Of a stretch of DNA of 64,000 nucleotides, positions 35,567 to 44,949 are shown one piece after another. The stretch lies in contig CAYYIJ010000001.1 in assembly GCA_964471945.1 (NCBI GenBank), positions 62,001 through 126,000 of the forward strand. Reading direction: 5' to 3'. The number at the start of each line of letters is the position of its first letter. Position 1 is the stretch's first letter. The notes beneath the pieces are model-generated. The model was not told where the DNA came from, did no database searches, and was given only the letters and a program-made list of their open reading frames with translations. Both the position numbers and the translations under genes were made by a program. Source of the DNA: JASEHD01 sp964471945. GTDB lineage: Bacteria > Bacteroidota > Ignavibacteria > UBA10030 > SZUA-254.

Positions 35567-38125
35567 CTACAGCTTTGCGGCTACTACCACTGTTTCTTTT
35601 ACTGATAGAAAACTACCACCATTTCCATCGAGTGCTTCAAGGAGAACAATATAAATACCGATTCTCACTCGGTTTCGGTCATCGTTATAACCGTTCCAAA
35701 TAATTTCACCTATTGAGCCGCTTGGTTCACTATCAGCAAGCACACGGATAAGCCGCCCTTTTGCGTCGTAAATCCTCACGCGTATTAACGCAGTTGTTGA
35801 TGGAAGTTGGTATCTCAATATCGTTACATCTTCAAAACCGTCGCCATCGGGTGAGAAAGGATTTGGAAAGAAAGAAAGCGATGCACTACTTTGTACAACT
35901 GTAGTGTAGATACTATTTTGTTTTCCGGGTGTTCCACCAAGCGGGTTTGCACATGTGCTCCAGTTTCGTTTATCAGTACCCGGTAGATCCGGATTGATAC
36001 GTTCCAAAGATCTTCCATTAACATCTTCAACATCAGGATTGTGCCAGATAGGAAAATATTTCATGCTATCGATTGTTGTTCTTGTTAGGTCCGTAAGTAT
36101 TATATCATCCCCTTCATTATTCAAGCTAATCAAGTCTTTTTTTACTATCACACGATAGCTCGATTCCGTCAGATAAGAGAACCGATTGAAGATAGACGAG
36201 TCTGATACAATCACTAAATATTCTCCAACACTAATTATACATGATGAATGACGAATGACGTTAGCTTTCGATTCTTTTCCAGTATCCGGTTTATCCGAAA
36301 TTTTCCATCCAGATATATCGACGGTTTTGTTATTAGGATTAAAAAGTTCCACATATTCCGGCTCATTTGTTTTTGGTTGATACATGATTTCGTTGATTAT
36401 GAGTGAACTTGGTGGGAAAGATATTTTAATTTCACTAAACACCATATTGTCTTTTTGTCTCAAATCGTCTGGGAAATTCACTATAGCAATTAAAATATTT
36501 TTACCAAGCGCAGGGTTTAACCATTGAAATATGATTGAAATAGAATCCTTTGGAAGTATTGGAGATGCTATAAATTGAGTTGAAAAAAGTTCAACTGGGT
36601 CAGGAATCGTATCCCGATTCTTATCATGGAAAAGAGAAACTTCGAAATTTTCAATCGGTTGACGGCCAGCATTTCGGACTAAGACCGAAAGAAGAGTATT
36701 ATTATAAAAATAATTCACTGCAGAGACATGGAGGACGCAGAGGTCGTGTTCGAGAGGTGTTAGATAATTATGTCTTCCCGGCGTGCTTCCCTTCGAATCT
36801 TTACTTGTTCCCCAGTTCAACGAATCGTTTGAATCAACAGCAAAATCTATCCGTTCCAATGATTTTCCGTTTGTTCCGCCCCAAGTTGGGGAATATCTGA
36901 CACTATCCATTATAGCTCCTCGAGAATCGGACAATACCACCATATCACCGTTGTTGTTAAAAAGATATGTTGGAATGGTTGGAGATTGGATTATTTGTGA
37001 TTGAATGTCGGAATGAATGGCAGTAAAAAGTGAGAGATCCTTAGTTACGATACAAAACTCTCTCGGCTTGAGATATATTGATGATGCTGTGAGATTGTAC
37101 CGGGGTTTAAGATTACGATTGCTGATTTTCCAATTGTTTAGGTTAACAGTATCTGATGAACAATTGTAAAGCTCGACCCACTCAGGTTCCGGACTTGTTG
37201 GGGCGTACATAATTTCGTTAATGATAATGGTTTGAGGTGGAAAACCAATGGAAAGTGTTGTGTGTTTTATATCGTTAAAGCTATTTTGATCTCCGAGGAG
37301 AATATTTTTAATAATAATAGTATGATCTCCGAAAGATACGTTTTTTAATAACGATTGAACCTGCATCGTATCACCTTGTTGGAGTGTTTGGTTGATGAGT
37401 GAAGAGCCAAACAACTCTTCCAATTCCGGTTGTAAATTGTTGTTCGTGTCGATATAAAACTCAACGGATATATTTTGAAACGGCTGCAAACCGGCATTCT
37501 TGATTGTAGTCATCACGATCACTGTATCACCGATGACTGGGTATGCGGGTTGAAAACGAATTGATGATACTGCCACATCGGTATTATAGAGTGCAGTGAT
37601 TGTGATATCGTCGAAGCGGATTGTACCGGTTGCACCTGTTCCATTTCCAACCACACGCCAACGTATTTTAGCCGATGGCTGATTGTTAAGTGCAGCCGCA
37701 AGCTTCAGCTTGCGTAAAACATAAGAAGTTATTCCAGGGTTGTGAAGTGTATCGCTAAGGATGATTGGAAATGTTATGCCGCCATCTATTGATGCTTCAA
37801 TGATTAAACCAGAATTGTGTGTACTTGATCTTCGCTCATAAAACTTTAGTGTATCGACTTCCTTATTAGAGAAATCTATAAGAGGAGAAATAAGCCACTG
37901 AGTTATTTTTGAATTTGTACTGATGATGGCATTCGAATCCGAGCGAGGTGTTGATTTTGTAGTCGTGAAATCGCCTGTTGATGTTCTGTTAGCCGAAGTA
38001 ATCCAGCCTACAGGTAACACCGGTGCAACAACGCTGTCAAAATTTTCTGTGTATGGAAAATATTTTACCTGTGCTTGTGCCATTCCCACAAGCAGTAGCG
38101 GGAGTAGAAGTTTTTGTATATGCAT
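35567..38125 (-). CDS. Secreted protein with two lamin-tail domains, CARDB-like repeats and FlgD-like C terminus
   Basis: An 852-residue exported protein. The signal peptide is 1-18 (LLLPLLLVGMAQAQ). Next comes a beta-sandwich with ENFDSVVAPVLPVGW (choice-of-anchor type, about 25-180), a CARDB-like domain (VAVSSIRFQPAYPVIGDTV), lamin-tail domain 1 (IIINEIMYAPTSPEPEWVEL), a second CARDB-like unit, lamin-tail domain 2 (LIINEIMYQPKTNEPEYVEL), and a FlgD-like Ig domain (SFFPNPFSPDGDGFEDVTIL, about 755-852). The CARDB plus lamin-tail unit is thus duplicated. No enzyme motif; probably a surface adhesion or matrix protein. Monocistronic on the minus strand. Confidence 0.85.
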   Translation of the reverse strand: MHIQKLLLPLLLVGMAQAQVKYFPYTENFDSVVAPVLPVGWITSANRTSTGDFTTTKSTPRSDSNAIISTNSKITQWLISPLIDFSNKEVDTLKFYERRSSTHNSGLIIEASIDGGITFPIILSDTLHNPGITSYVLRKLKLAAALNNQPSAKIRWRVVGNGTGATGTIRFDDITITALYNTDVAVSSIRFQPAYPVIGDTVIVMTTIKNAGLQPFQNISVEFYIDTNNNLQPELEELFGSSLINQTLQQGDTMQVQSLLKNVSFGDHTIIIKNILLGDQNSFNDIKHTTLSIGFPPQTIIINEIMYAPTSPEPEWVELYNCSSDTVNLNNWKISNRNLKPRYNLTASSIYLKPREFCIVTKDLSLFTAIHSDIQSQIIQSPTIPTYLFNNNGDMVVLSDSRGAIMDSVRYSPTWGGTNGKSLERIDFAVDSNDSLNWGTSKDSKGSTPGRHNYLTPLEHDLCVLHVSAVNYFYNNTLLSVLVRNAGRQPIENFEVSLFHDKNRDTIPDPVELFSTQFIASPILPKDSISIIFQWLNPALGKNILIAIVNFPDDLRQKDNMVFSEIKISFPPSSLIINEIMYQPKTNEPEYVELFNPNNKTVDISGWKISDKPDTGKESKANVIRHSSCIISVGEYLVIVSDSSIFNRFSYLTESSYRVIVKKDLISLNNEGDDIILTDLTRTTIDSMKYFPIWHNPDVEDVNGRSLERINPDLPGTDKRNWSTCANPLGGTPGKQNSIYTTVVQSSASLSFFPNPFSPDGDGFEDVTILRYQLPSTTALIRVRIYDAKGRLIRVLADSEPSGSIGEIIWNGYNDDRNRVRIGIYIVLLEALDGNGGSFLSVKETVVVAAKL

Positions 38126-38189
38126 ACGAATCCCTTATTCAAATATTTTAACATATTATTGATTGTCTGGGAGACGGATTTTATTATAA

Positions 38190-38329
38190 GAGACTTCTAA
38201 AAAAACGTAAAAGTCATGGTGAGCTTGTCGAACCATGACTATTTACTACAAGCTCACGCTTCGACAAACACAGCGTGACAGGTACTATAGGTGTTGTACA
38301 CATTAAAGACGAACAGCACCTCTGAAACT
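38190..38329. repeat. Partial element C: left terminus plus inverted GTCATGGTGAGC-type modules
   Basis: GAGACTTCTAAAAAA (38190-38204) is a left end of the GAGACTTCTGAAAAA family. The interior has GTCATGGTGAGCTTGTCGAA closing on CATGAC, and further right an inverted relative of the same module (around 38249-38280). No right terminus or second TATAA copy could be found before the OPT gene end, so the element appears truncated or decayed. Confidence 0.55.
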
Positions 38330-40309
38330 TTATTCTTCCTTAGCTCGCAATGTATCCCACAAAGCGTAAGCGATAAGTCCACCGAACATAATTAAACCAA
38401 GGATTTCACCTGCATGTGATTCTGCCCATTCCGCATTATACCAATTCGCACCGCCAAATCTGATGAGAGCATTAAGAACTCCGAATAGCGAGCCGCCTGC
38501 GATAAATCCTGATGCGATTAATGTCCCTCTTGAAAATCGTGCATTGTTTAGTTTTTCGTTCTTTGTTCTAGATGTAACGAACCAGGCAACAAGTCCGCCA
38601 AAAACTAATGGAACATTTAACTCTTGCGGGATATACATCCCGAGCGCAAATGCAAGTGGTGGAATTTTCACCATGATAAGAATCAGAGAAATTACGCATC
38701 CAACAAGATATAGTATCCATGGTGCGGGTGTTTCCGACATCAACGGCTGAATCACTGCTGCCATCGCGTTTGCTTGCGGTGCGGCCATCGCGTTCGGACC
38801 TTTAAATCCATAAGTCTCATTGAGAATCATAATCACACCACCAACGGTTGCCGCGGAAACGAGAACACCTAGAAACTTCCAAGTTTCTTGTTTTTTAGGT
38901 GTTGAACCTAACCAATATCCTATTTTAAGATCGGTTATAAATCCACCAGCAACTGATAGAGCCGTACATACAACACCGCCGATTATCAGAGCGCTAATCA
39001 TTCCCGATGTTCCAGATAATCCAATTCGAACGAGGATGAATGAAGAAAGAATCAGCGTCATCAATGTCATTCCCGAAACTGGATTTGTCCCAACTATAGC
39101 GATTGCATTTGCTGCTACGGTAGTAAAGAGAAATGCAATTATGATAACAATCATTAATCCGACAATAGCATGAGTGAAGTTAAAGACAACACCGCCATAA
39201 AAGAAAACAAAAAGCAAAAGCGCAGCTAAGAGTATGAGTAAAACAATGAAGTTCATTTTCAGGTCAGTTTGCCATCTTACGGTCGATTCGAGGTCGCCCG
39301 CTTTCCGATGGAAGATTTCTTTGTATGCAAGTTTGAATGCCCCGCTAATAATTTTTGATGAGCGAAGTATGCCGATGATTCCTGCCATTGCAATACCACC
39401 TATACCAATCTGGCGGACGTATGATCTGAATATTTCCTCGGCACTCATATCAGCAATTAGTTTAGTTGCAGTTGCACCCAGCGGAGTTGTAAGATATTGA
39501 CCGATTTCATAAAACAATGGAATCAAAACAAACCATGAAAGAAATGAGCCAGCCGCGATTATTGCCGAATATTTCAACCCCACAATGTATCCGAGGCCGA
39601 AGACCATTGCTGAGACATTAATTTTTGCAACCATCTTTAATTTATCTGCCATCACTTCACCATATTGGAACATTCTTGAAGTAACAACTTCCGCCCAAGC
39701 ACCAAAAGCGCTGAAGAGGAAATCAAAGATACCACCGATTAAACCAGCTACCACAAGAACACCAGCTTGCTTTCCGCCTTTTTCACCTGCGACAAGAATT
39801 TCTGTAGTCGCGGTTGCTTCGGGGAATGGAAACTTTCCGTGCATATCCTTAACAAAATATTTTCTGAATGGAATCAGGAATAAAATTCCCAAACATCCTC
39901 CAAATAAAGAAGCAAGGAACATTTGATAAAAACTTGTCGGCAAATCTAGAATGTAAAGAGCAGGGATTGTAAATATAGCCCCTGCTACAATAACTCCCGA
40001 AGATGCGCCGATGGATTGGATAATAACATTTTGCCCGAGTGCATTCTTCTTTTTAAAAGCTGCCGATAGACCAACTGCAAGGATTGCAATTGGTATTGCA
40101 GCTTCGAATACCTGCCCGATTTTTAAACCTGAATATGCAGCTGCAGCAGAGAAGAGAACAGCCATTATAAGTCCCCAGCCAATCGACCATCCCGTTACTT
40201 CGGGATAAGATTTTGTTGGATCCATGATGGGACGGTAGCTTGCCCCCTCTTTTAATTCTTTGTACGCATTTTCCGGTAAACCAGTAATAGTGGTGGTGGG
40301 TTGCTCCAT
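38330..40309 (-). CDS. OPT family oligopeptide transporter
   Basis: A 659-residue multi-spanning transporter, with about 14 predicted hydrophobic helices. The N terminus has YRPIMDPTKSYPEVTGWSIGWG, then AAAAYSGLKIGQVFEAAIPIAI and LGQNVIIQSIGASSGVIVAGAIFTIPALYI, and later FPEATATTEILVAGEKGGKQ, all characteristic of bacterial OPT proteins. These import peptides or related metal chelates using the proton gradient. The gene is single, between secreted-protein genes, with peptidase T nearby on the same strand. A peptide-use role is plausible. Confidence 0.92.
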   Translation of the reverse strand: MEQPTTTITGLPENAYKELKEGASYRPIMDPTKSYPEVTGWSIGWGLIMAVLFSAAAAYSGLKIGQVFEAAIPIAILAVGLSAAFKKKNALGQNVIIQSIGASSGVIVAGAIFTIPALYILDLPTSFYQMFLASLFGGCLGILFLIPFRKYFVKDMHGKFPFPEATATTEILVAGEKGGKQAGVLVVAGLIGGIFDFLFSAFGAWAEVVTSRMFQYGEVMADKLKMVAKINVSAMVFGLGYIVGLKYSAIIAAGSFLSWFVLIPLFYEIGQYLTTPLGATATKLIADMSAEEIFRSYVRQIGIGGIAMAGIIGILRSSKIISGAFKLAYKEIFHRKAGDLESTVRWQTDLKMNFIVLLILLAALLLFVFFYGGVVFNFTHAIVGLMIVIIIAFLFTTVAANAIAIVGTNPVSGMTLMTLILSSFILVRIGLSGTSGMISALIIGGVVCTALSVAGGFITDLKIGYWLGSTPKKQETWKFLGVLVSAATVGGVIMILNETYGFKGPNAMAAPQANAMAAVIQPLMSETPAPWILYLVGCVISLILIMVKIPPLAFALGMYIPQELNVPLVFGGLVAWFVTSRTKNEKLNNARFSRGTLIASGFIAGGSLFGVLNALIRFGGANWYNAEWAESHAGEILGLIMFGGLIAYALWDTLRAKEE

Positions 40310-40363
40310 AAATTATTCCTTTGTTAATGGATTATGTTATGATAGTTGATAAAAAATAATAAT

Positions 40364-42049
40364 CTATCTGAGTAGTATAAGTTTTTTTATTGTTTCAGAC
40401 GTCGAAGTTCGCATCCGGCAAAAATATATTCCACTTGGTTGACCAGTTGCATTCCATATCACACTATGCTCACCAACCATCACTTCTTTTTCAATAAGTG
40501 TTGTTATTTCTTCACCGAGTATATTATAGATTTTTAAAGTTATAAATTCTTTCTTTGGTATATTGAATTTAATCGTCGTTGTTGGATTAAATGGATTTGG
40601 AAAATTTTGTGCAAGAACAATTTCCTGGGGAATAACTTCAGGTGAAAAATCAGTCACAATATCGACCGACTCATGTGATATCCAATTTGAAGGAATACTA
40701 ACATTTAACCTGACATAAAGACCATTGGTTAAATGTTTAAATGTTTGATCTCCCGAATCACGCATCTCGTAAGAAAAATCATAAAACGATGGCGAATATG
40801 GATTTAATACATCTAAGTTTGAAATAGCAACTCTCATTGTATGAGCCCCAATTTTTACAGGATAATAAATTGAGCTGATGGCTTGAACTTGCTTTGAAAA
40901 TGATGTTGAAGGGGATGTATATTGTACTGTATCCTGTTGTCGAATCTGTGGATAATAGTTTCCTTCTGAATAATAATTTATAGTATCAGCGTGAAGTCCA
41001 GTATTATAATTCCAAATCGTCCAATCTAAAAAAGCTTCTTTGAATGAACTGCCAGGGATCTTCAAAGCGCTGTCCAGTGCAGGAACGCTTTGCATAGAGC
41101 GCATGAATTCCCAAGCATTTCTCATTACATCTTTTGAATAACGCTTCTCAATAAATTTTCCCCAAATGGCTCTACTGTATTCAATATTTGAGTTAGTATA
41201 TGTGAAAGCAGTAGCAGGTGATGCAAAATGTCCTTTGGGCACACCATTCGGAGCTTTAAGATAATTGTAGTAATCATTAACCTCGGTATATAGAACATCT
41301 TCCATCCAGGTTGATGTAATCTCATATAAGTATAAATCAGGATCCCGATAACCGTAGCCACTTAATTGGATTGCGTGATGAAATTCGTGTGCGGCAGTAA
41401 CTTTTAATCCTGCCATCCCTCGACTATAGTGTAGATTGAAATCGTTATCTATCTCGATGTGAGAAGAGTATCGTGGTGGTGAATAATTACCGATCTGATT
41501 ACGGAGATATGTAGCTCCATATAAAGAACCGCCAAGTTCTTCAATGTAAATTTCATAATTTGATAAACCTAAACGAAAAATCGGGGCATCATATCCAAGC
41601 GAATCAACTTGGATCAACCATACTTGGTTGAAATATTTTCCCACAGAATCGATATATGCCTCAGCCGTATTCTGAATACGTTGGAAATTGTTATCAAGAA
41701 GCGCTGGTTCATTAATGCCTGTGGTGTCATAATGAATCTGAAAATTTCCAATGATCCGTGATTTTTGCATTGTCGGTGCTGCAAGTAGTGATCGTATTTG
41801 GTCTTTCTGTTTTTCAGATAAATTATTCCAGTTTTTTATGATCTCGAACATTAACGGTAACCCGCATTTCGCTGAATCGAGGTTGAATGATATTGTGGTG
41901 CTATTCTCTCTAATGATTTGCGTTATCTGACGGTGCACAGACGAATGATCTTGCTTATTATTATTCTCGCTGCTATATCCGGCAACTGTTAGCGTGCCGA
42001 AGGGGATGATCAATATGTAGATGAATTGTTTAAGAGTCGTTAGAATCAT
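40364..42049 (-). CDS. Secreted zinc metalloprotease-like protein with C-terminal sorting domain
   Basis: A 561-residue exported protein. After an N-terminal signal (about 1-24) comes GNFQIHYDTTG, then the HExxH motif HEFHH at 221-225 in KVTAAHEFHHAIQLSGYG with downstream ITSTWMEDVLYTEVNDY. This arrangement resembles the MXAN_6640-type putative metalloprotease family. The sorting domain is at 482-561 (NFPNPFNPTTTIKF to TIKKLILLR). Its start overlaps the lipoprotein gene by ATGA. It forms an operon with that lipoprotein and peptidase T, which suggests extracellular protein breakdown followed by tripeptide hydrolysis. Confidence 0.82.
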   Translation of the reverse strand: MILTTLKQFIYILIIPFGTLTVAGYSSENNNKQDHSSVHRQITQIIRENSTTISFNLDSAKCGLPLMFEIIKNWNNLSEKQKDQIRSLLAAPTMQKSRIIGNFQIHYDTTGINEPALLDNNFQRIQNTAEAYIDSVGKYFNQVWLIQVDSLGYDAPIFRLGLSNYEIYIEELGGSLYGATYLRNQIGNYSPPRYSSHIEIDNDFNLHYSRGMAGLKVTAAHEFHHAIQLSGYGYRDPDLYLYEITSTWMEDVLYTEVNDYYNYLKAPNGVPKGHFASPATAFTYTNSNIEYSRAIWGKFIEKRYSKDVMRNAWEFMRSMQSVPALDSALKIPGSSFKEAFLDWTIWNYNTGLHADTINYYSEGNYYPQIRQQDTVQYTSPSTSFSKQVQAISSIYYPVKIGAHTMRVAISNLDVLNPYSPSFYDFSYEMRDSGDQTFKHLTNGLYVRLNVSIPSNWISHESVDIVTDFSPEVIPQEIVLAQNFPNPFNPTTTIKFNIPKKEFITLKIYNILGEEITTLIEKEVMVGEHSVIWNATGQPSGIYFCRMRTSTSETIKKLILLR

Positions 42050-43290
42050 TTTAAGTTATCAGTTTGAAATTGTTGAGTATAATAGCCGGGTGGGAAATAT
42101 TCGTTGTTGACTAATATCGAAATAACTTCGCCGGTGATTTTATGAACTTTCATTGTAATATAAGATGGCTGATACACAAAAAATCTAATCGACGTCGTGT
42201 GAGTAAATGGATTAGGATAGTTTTGAGACAATTTATTTTTTACGATAAGTTTTATAATAAGACAATCGAGTGTCGGATCGTTGAGTTTTATTGTGCCGCT
42301 GTCAAGAAGTGTGAAAGGACCAATTACATTTTTACCAGGGCAACTGGTCAATTCGAATAGGGCAGGTTGGTCAACAAACTTCCACTCGAATGTAAGCGGA
42401 AAGGCATTCGATTGAATTTTAATTCTATAAACATATACACTATCAGGTTTTAAATTTGATGGATATGCTCGTATTGAATGATTCGTAGAAAAACGTACAT
42501 CGTATCCTGGAGGGGGTGGAAGGGGAGGTAATTCTGAGTAATCTGGATTTGAAATGAGGTCTGAACGTGCTAAAAATAAATCTTTTGGTCGTCCTACTGA
42601 ATCGCGAATGATTATATGGTTCCATCGCGACGTATCATCGTTTCCTTTCTGAACATAAGAAAAGGAGTGTGTTGAAGAAGATGTATGTACGTTTGGTGGA
42701 ATCTGGTCAACATTCGGTATCCAGAAAAAAGAAAATTCATTCTTCCCCGGTTTCAAAACACCGTAAAAGATTGCTGCAGCCCGATGCTGATTTTGTGTGT
42801 CTCTTAAAACAAACTGCATAGTATCAAGGATAGAAAAATTGCCAACAATATCGTGGTTTTTGTTTGTTATGTTGAAAAATCTATAGTTAGATAAATTGGG
42901 AAACAAGGTTGTATCTTCTGTATAGAATGTTCCATCTGAGGATGTATATCCGAGTTGATTTGTAACAATATCTTGGTCAGCATTAACTATCAATATTGAA
43001 TCTAGGAAGTGAATTAATCCAGTGCTTGTATCTTGTAATGTTGTCGATAGTTTGAATACCGTTGAAACAATTAATCGGTGTGTGGGATTTAGATTTTGAG
43101 GTAGAAGATTTCCACCAGAGATTTGTAAACCTCGAACGGGATTCCCCGCACTATCTTTTACACTGATACGCAGACTAAAAGATTCGGAAGGCGGTGATGG
43201 AGGTTTGGTTGGCACATCTTTACAAGATAAAAAATAACCAAACATGATTGCGAGGATGAGTGCGAACATAAATTTTAAAAAATATTTCAT
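42046..43290 (-). CDS. Lipoprotein with an incomplete YPNPF-type C-terminal domain
   Basis: A 414-residue protein of unknown function. The N terminus has a lipobox-like signal, LILAIMFGYFLSC, followed by a Pro/Ser-rich linker. A beta-rich body starts LRISVKDSAGNPVRGL. The C-terminal segment begins LSQNYPNPFTHTTSIRFF and is the sorting-type domain, but it stops at QFQTDNLK, before the usual final strands (GxYfyrl ... kkmvll). An in-frame TTG lies at 43299 inside the pepT stop; the ATG at 43290 is chosen. The end overlaps the metalloprotease start by ATGA. The missing tail may be an old truncation. Confidence 0.75.
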   Translation of the reverse strand: MKYFLKFMFALILAIMFGYFLSCKDVPTKPPSPPSESFSLRISVKDSAGNPVRGLQISGGNLLPQNLNPTHRLIVSTVFKLSTTLQDTSTGLIHFLDSILIVNADQDIVTNQLGYTSSDGTFYTEDTTLFPNLSNYRFFNITNKNHDIVGNFSILDTMQFVLRDTQNQHRAAAIFYGVLKPGKNEFSFFWIPNVDQIPPNVHTSSSTHSFSYVQKGNDDTSRWNHIIIRDSVGRPKDLFLARSDLISNPDYSELPPLPPPPGYDVRFSTNHSIRAYPSNLKPDSVYVYRIKIQSNAFPLTFEWKFVDQPALFELTSCPGKNVIGPFTLLDSGTIKLNDPTLDCLIIKLIVKNKLSQNYPNPFTHTTSIRFFVYQPSYITMKVHKITGEVISILVNNEYFPPGYYTQQFQTDNLK

Positions 43291-43295
43291 ATTAA

Positions 43296-44549
43296 TCAAT
43301 TTCTACTTTTTTCAACCCAGACTTGAACTAAATTCAGAACAGTTTCGATAGATTTTTCCATACCCCAAAGCGAAATCCACTCAGTTTTGCCGTGAAAGTT
43401 TTGTCCGCCTGTGAAAATATTCGGACATGGCAGTCCCATCGCTGTCAATCGTGAACCATCCGTACCACCGCGGATTGGTACCCATTTGGGTTCAAGACCT
43501 GCACGCTTGGTCGCATCAAATAAACATTCAATCACACGCGGTTCTTTCTCTAAACCTTCACGCATATTGCGGTACGACTCTTTTATTTCTAATTCAATCC
43601 TCGCTTTTGGATGTAAAGGTTTAACTTCTTGGATAATATTTTCCAATTTTTGTTTTAGCGTGTCTAATCCTTCGGTTTTAAAATCCCGCAATAAAATATT
43701 CAGCGTCGTTTTTTCTTCTTCACCCTTGAGGACATGAGGATGAATATACGGCTCATAACCTTCAGTCGTTTCTGGTGCTACATCTTTCGGCATCCGAACA
43801 ATAATATCTGCCATAGCCCGGATCGAATTAACCATTTTATTTTTCGCTGTCCCAGGATGGATGTTCCGACCATGAACGGTAATAATGGCGCTGTTTGCGC
43901 TGAATGTTTCTTTATTCAATTCACCGATTGCATCGCCATCTACCGTATAGGCAACATCAGCTCCGAATTTTTTTAGATCGAAATATTTTGTTCCATTCCC
44001 CACCTCCTCGTCCGGTGTGAATCCAACTTTGATGTTACCATGTAATATTTTTGGATTACTTAAAAGCGATTGGATCGCGGTCATGATAATAGCAATACCG
44101 GCTTTGTTATCTGCTCCGAGTAGTGTAGTTCCGTCTGATGTAATTATAGTTTTACCAATACATTTTCTTAATTCTGGGTTCTCAGCTTCACGTATGACAA
44201 TGGACGGATCACCCGGAAGAACTATATCACCTCCGTTGTATGTAAGCATTTGAGCTTTAACATTTTCACCATTTGCGGAAGGCGAAGTATCTACATGTGC
44301 AATCAATCCAATCGATGGAACTTTTTGAAATGATCTATCTGTTGGTGGAATATTGCTCGGTAAAGTGGCTATCACATAACCATATTGATCAATATTAACA
44401 TCTTGTAGCCCGAGTATTTTTAACTCTTTCACGAGCAGATTGAGTAAGTCGAATTGTTTCTTAGTGCTTGGATAAGTATCTGAATCCTCCTTTGATTGAG
44501 TATCGATCTTTACATATCGTAGAAATCTATCAAGTACTGTTTCTTTCAT
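43296..44549 (-). CDS. pepT: Peptidase T (tripeptide aminopeptidase)
   Basis: A 417-residue M20B metallopeptidase releasing the N-terminal residue of tripeptides in the cytoplasm. Zinc-site motifs are IGLIAHVDTSPSANG, TTLLGADNKAGIAI and GFTPDEEVGNGTKYFD, and the late segment IRGGTDGSRLTAMGLPCPNIFTGG is family-specific. Length is as expected. It is the first gene of a three-gene minus-strand operon with a lipoprotein and a secreted metalloprotease-like protein. Confidence 0.95.
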   Translation of the reverse strand: MKETVLDRFLRYVKIDTQSKEDSDTYPSTKKQFDLLNLLVKELKILGLQDVNIDQYGYVIATLPSNIPPTDRSFQKVPSIGLIAHVDTSPSANGENVKAQMLTYNGGDIVLPGDPSIVIREAENPELRKCIGKTIITSDGTTLLGADNKAGIAIIMTAIQSLLSNPKILHGNIKVGFTPDEEVGNGTKYFDLKKFGADVAYTVDGDAIGELNKETFSANSAIITVHGRNIHPGTAKNKMVNSIRAMADIIVRMPKDVAPETTEGYEPYIHPHVLKGEEEKTTLNILLRDFKTEGLDTLKQKLENIIQEVKPLHPKARIELEIKESYRNMREGLEKEPRVIECLFDATKRAGLEPKWVPIRGGTDGSRLTAMGLPCPNIFTGGQNFHGKTEWISLWGMEKSIETVLNLVQVWVEKSRN

Positions 44550-44949
44550 GGTTATGTCCTAATTCGAATATTATAAATTGTTTTGGAAATCGTTTAGAAG
44601 CATTGTATGAATTTTCGATAAAAAATCCAAATAAATGCAAAACCTGGATAAATCGAAAAACTATATTGACAACCATCACGGATAAATTGTGCAATGATTC
44701 ATAATTTATATATGTTAACCAAAATGCTAAATTGCTCTTGGAAATGAAGAGGAACCGCAAAGTCGCTAAGAACGCTAAGGTTCGCAAAGATGATTATTTA
44801 GTTCTGTGTGTAACATCAGTATGTTAAGTACTTCTTATGGATTACTAAATAATTTGTTTGATGGTGGTAAAATTCGTATAATCACACAAGCATTTAATCT
44901 CTCGTTGATATATGTTTCTATAATAGGATAGATTTTTATTTTTAAGATA
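44550..44949. other. Divergent intergenic region with a repeat copy
   Basis: A 400-bp interval between peptidase T and the nfrA-like gene. It contains the 104-bp repeat copy at 44717-44820 and otherwise AT-rich DNA with no supported gene. Promoters for both directions are expected here. Confidence 0.6.
44712..44825. mobile_element. 104-bp copy of the 12649 element, left inverted end missing
   Basis: 44717-44820 matches the right 60 percent of the 177-bp element almost base for base: AACCAAAATGCTAAATTGC through CGCAAAG words to GTTCTGTGTGTAACATCAGT. The left terminus ACTGATGTTACGCA is absent. ATGTT nevertheless occurs immediately outside both ends (44712-44716 and 44821-44825), as if this shortened form had inserted as a unit. 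The chance of a 5-bp match is about one in a thousand. Confidence 0.75.

Noticed and set aside
38310..38335. CACCTCTGAAAC as a possible right end of element C
   Set aside because: It is in direct, not inverted, orientation relative to the left end, and no matching 5-bp duplication is seen.
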